DNA of 17,067 nt from Hellea sp964576765. Lineage in GTDB: Bacteria; Pseudomonadota; Alphaproteobacteria; Caulobacterales; Maricaulaceae. Shown here piece after piece: positions 15,444 to 17,067 of the stretch. The position numbers were made by a program, and so were the translations under genes. Position 1 is the stretch's first letter, and every line of letters starts with the position of its first letter. The stretch covers positions 1 through 17,067 of the forward strand of contig CAZNWH010000047.1 of the NCBI GenBank assembly GCA_964576765.1. Reading direction: 5' to 3'. The notes below the pieces were generated by a model that searched no databases, was not told the origin of the DNA, and saw nothing but the letters and a program-made list of their open reading frames with translations.

Positions 15444-16586
15444 GTGACACGAATTGCACAAGTTTTGGTCGCTGCAGGCAAAGGTGTTCGAATTGGGGGC
15501 GATTTGCCGAAGCAATACCGCCTCATTGGCGGGAAATCTGTTCTCAGACACACGATTGAAGCCACTCTAGCCGAACTACGTATCGCCGAAACCATTATCG
15601 TGGTCGCCGAAGGTGACCCGCATATAGCCGCCCTCATCGCTGATTTTGACAATATAAGAACCGTCACAGGCGGCGCTACGCGGACAGCCTCGGTTAAAGC
15701 TGGGCTCGCCGCCCTTCAGGACGATCCCCCTGAATTGGTTCTTATCCATGACGGCGCGCGGCCTTTTGTAAGACCTGCCGTCATAGGCGGAGTGATTGAC
15801 GCCTTAAGCACCCACCACGCCGCAGTTCCCGCGCTCCCTATTGCTGACGCACTCAAGTCATTAGACGGAGCCAGTGTGAACCGCGAAACCCTGCGCCGCG
15901 TTCAAACCCCGCAAGGCTTTCATTATGATAAAATCTGGAGCGCTTTTGTAGCTCTCTCCGATGATGCCAGTTTTGCCGATGATATAGACGTCGCCCATGC
16001 CGCAGGCCTCGATATTGCCTTCACGCAGGGCGACACGAATAATTTCAAAGTGACATACCCCGAAGATTTTGCCAAAGCCGAGGCTATGTTAGCAACTGAG
16101 ACATATATAGCCACAGGCACAGGCTTTGACGTCCACCGCTTTACGGATGGTGACGTGCTTTGGCTTTGCGGCGTGCCTATTGAGTGCGGTTTTACCTTGC
16201 TAGGTCATTCCGACGCCGATGCGGGGTTGCATGCGATTACTGATGCCATCCTCGGCGCGCTAGCCCATGGCGATATTGGCGATCATTTCCCACCCTCTGA
16301 TCCGCAATGGAAAGGCGCAAGCAGTGATAAATTCTTAATCTACGCCATAGAGAAAATAGCCGAGCGCGGCGGCCTCTTGCAACATGTTGATGTGACCCTA
16401 ATTTGTGAGAAGCCCAAAATTAAACCCCACCGTGAGGCTATGCGCGCGCGGATAGCTGAACTTTGCGGCCTAACCCTCACGCGCATCAGCGTCAAAGCGA
16501 CCACCACTGAAAAGCTTGGCTTTACAGGGCGCGGTGAAGGTCTTGCCGCTCAAGCAAGCGCCACGATAAAGTTGCCCGCCTTATGA
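15444..16586 (+). CDS. ispDF: Bifunctional IspD-IspF isoprenoid enzyme
   Basis: Catalyses two steps of the MEP isoprenoid pathway: cytidylyl transfer to methylerythritol phosphate (IspD) and cyclisation to methylerythritol cyclodiphosphate (IspF). In the 380 residues, IspD spans about 1-215 with the nucleotide-binding LVAAGKGVRIGGDLPKQY (8-25) and VLIHDGARPF (99-108); IspF begins about 221 with FDVHRF (228-233, metal ligands D229 and H231), GHSDADAGLHAITDA (254-268, third metal ligand H263), GDIGDHFPP (276-284) and the closing KATTTEKLGFTGRGEG (351-366). The fused form is typical of Alphaproteobacteria and Campylobacterota. Start is a GTG with AAAGGG before it; no ATG nearby fits. The stop overlaps the next start as ATGA. 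Confidence 0.97.
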   Translation: MTRIAQVLVAAGKGVRIGGDLPKQYRLIGGKSVLRHTIEATLAELRIAETIIVVAEGDPHIAALIADFDNIRTVTGGATRTASVKAGLAALQDDPPELVLIHDGARPFVRPAVIGGVIDALSTHHAAVPALPIADALKSLDGASVNRETLRRVQTPQGFHYDKIWSAFVALSDDASFADDIDVAHAAGLDIAFTQGDTNNFKVTYPEDFAKAEAMLATETYIATGTGFDVHRFTDGDVLWLCGVPIECGFTLLGHSDADAGLHAITDAILGALAHGDIGDHFPPSDPQWKGASSDKFLIYAIEKIAERGGLLQHVDVTLICEKPKIKPHREAMRARIAELCGLTLTRISVKATTTEKLGFTGRGEGLAAQASATIKLPAL

Positions 16587-17067
16587 ATCCCCTACTCAAA
16601 GATATCTTCGCCGAAGCCAAATCCATCATTGCGCTAGCAACAGAAAAAGGACTGACAATAGGCACCGCCGAGAGCTGCACCGGCGGTCTTATTGGCGGGG
16701 CTATAACCGCTATCCCCGGCTCATCTGCTGTTTTTAAGGGCGGCATTGTTGCTTATGACAACACGATTAAAACCAAACTCCTCGGCGTCTCACCCAGCGT
16801 GTTAGGCAAATACGGTGCCGTAAGCGAAAAAACAGCTGAGCGCATGGCAGCGGGCGCAAGGGAGCGCCTCGGTGTCGATATCGCCCTCTCCGTCACAGGC
16901 ATAGCCGGCCCTGGCGGCGGCACAGAGGACAAACCCGTCGGTACCGTCTGGATGGGCCTTGCGACCAAAGACGGGGTGAGCGCAACACAGTTCGCCTATG
17001 GCGATATAGGCCGCAACAGAGTTCGGGATCAGACCTGTATGGACGCGCTTAAGGCTTTGACAAAAGA
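16583..17067 (+). CDS. pncC: CinA C-terminal-type amidohydrolase (PncC), partial
   Basis: Deamidates nicotinamide mononucleotide in pyridine nucleotide recycling; also annotated as CinA C-terminal domain protein. The frame starts at an ATG overlapping the ispDF stop and is open to the right edge: 161 codons visible, 3' end missing. Family motifs are TAESCTGGLIG (28-38; S31 is the expected nucleophile), GGIVAYDNTIKTKLLGV (53-69; Y58 and K63), and SVTGIAGPGGG (103-113). There is no N-terminal molybdopterin-binding-like domain, so this is the short PncC form rather than full-length CinA; the family is about 160-170 residues, so only a few codons are outside the window. ATGA coupling with ispDF recurs in alphaproteobacteria. 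Confidence 0.93.
   Translation, partial: MNPLLKDIFAEAKSIIALATEKGLTIGTAESCTGGLIGGAITAIPGSSAVFKGGIVAYDNTIKTKLLGVSPSVLGKYGAVSEKTAERMAAGARERLGVDIALSVTGIAGPGGGTEDKPVGTVWMGLATKDGVSATQFAYGDIGRNRVRDQTCMDALKALTK

Noticed and set aside
15381..15551. Longer DusB start
   Set aside because: The extra 57 residues do not resemble Dus proteins and would overlap the ispDF gene on the other strand by over 100 bases.

Overview
The window looks like a draft-assembly piece of an alphaproteobacterial chromosome of moderate to low GC. The main support is gene order: dusB-ntrB-ntrC-ntrY-ntrX-trkA-trkH-hfq-hflX on the minus strand, divergent from ispDF-pncC/cinA on the plus strand. A fused IspD-IspF enzyme next to the dusB-ntr-hfq-hflX block is characteristic of Alphaproteobacteria. 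I cannot name a genus from sequence alone. A run of 100 N at 9747-9846 is flanked by identical 55-base copies, which points to a scaffolding join rather than biology.

Layout. From 1 to about 3600 is a less orderly, accessory-looking region. It holds a short frameshifted ORF (26-267), a badly decayed GMC-family oxidoreductase remnant (270-559), and an intact large gene (578-2926) that fuses a thiolase-like protein to an enoyl-CoA hydratase. About 675 bases without a recognised gene follow, including a near-perfect 43-base palindrome (3067-3109). From 3602 to 15380 runs the long minus-strand array, read from high to low coordinates: tRNA-dihydrouridine synthase (dusB), the NtrB/NtrC and NtrY/NtrX two-component pairs, the TrkA/TrkH potassium uptake system, and the RNA chaperone Hfq with the ribosome-associated GTPase HflX. 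From 15444 to the right edge are ispDF and the start of a CinA C-terminal-type amidohydrolase that runs off the window.

How the genes work together. NtrB/NtrC and NtrY/NtrX are nitrogen and redox/envelope-related signalling pairs. Their genes are tightly packed: 4-base ATGA overlaps at dusB/ntrB and ntrY/ntrX, and an 11-base overlap at ntrB/ntrC. TrkA (the cytosolic NAD-binding regulator) and TrkH (the membrane K+ pore) are directly abutting and form one transport system. Hfq and HflX form a second small unit with a plausible promoter of its own in the 106-base gap upstream of hfq. IspDF supplies two steps of the MEP isoprenoid pathway.

Most notable points. (1) Both response regulators lack the sigma54-contacting GAFTGA loop; in NtrC the whole segment is about 23 residues shorter than in the enterobacterial protein, so this locus probably does not work through sigma54. 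(2) The thiolase-like/crotonase fusion has lost recognisable catalytic cysteines in its thiolase half but keeps both crotonase glutamates. (3) Just downstream is a GMC oxidoreductase whose first dozen and last ~80 residues are joined, with a stop codon and a frameshift as well. (4) The apparently broken ntrY becomes a normal 755-residue gene when the duplicated 55-mer and the Ns are collapsed. I found no clear new defence or mobile system.
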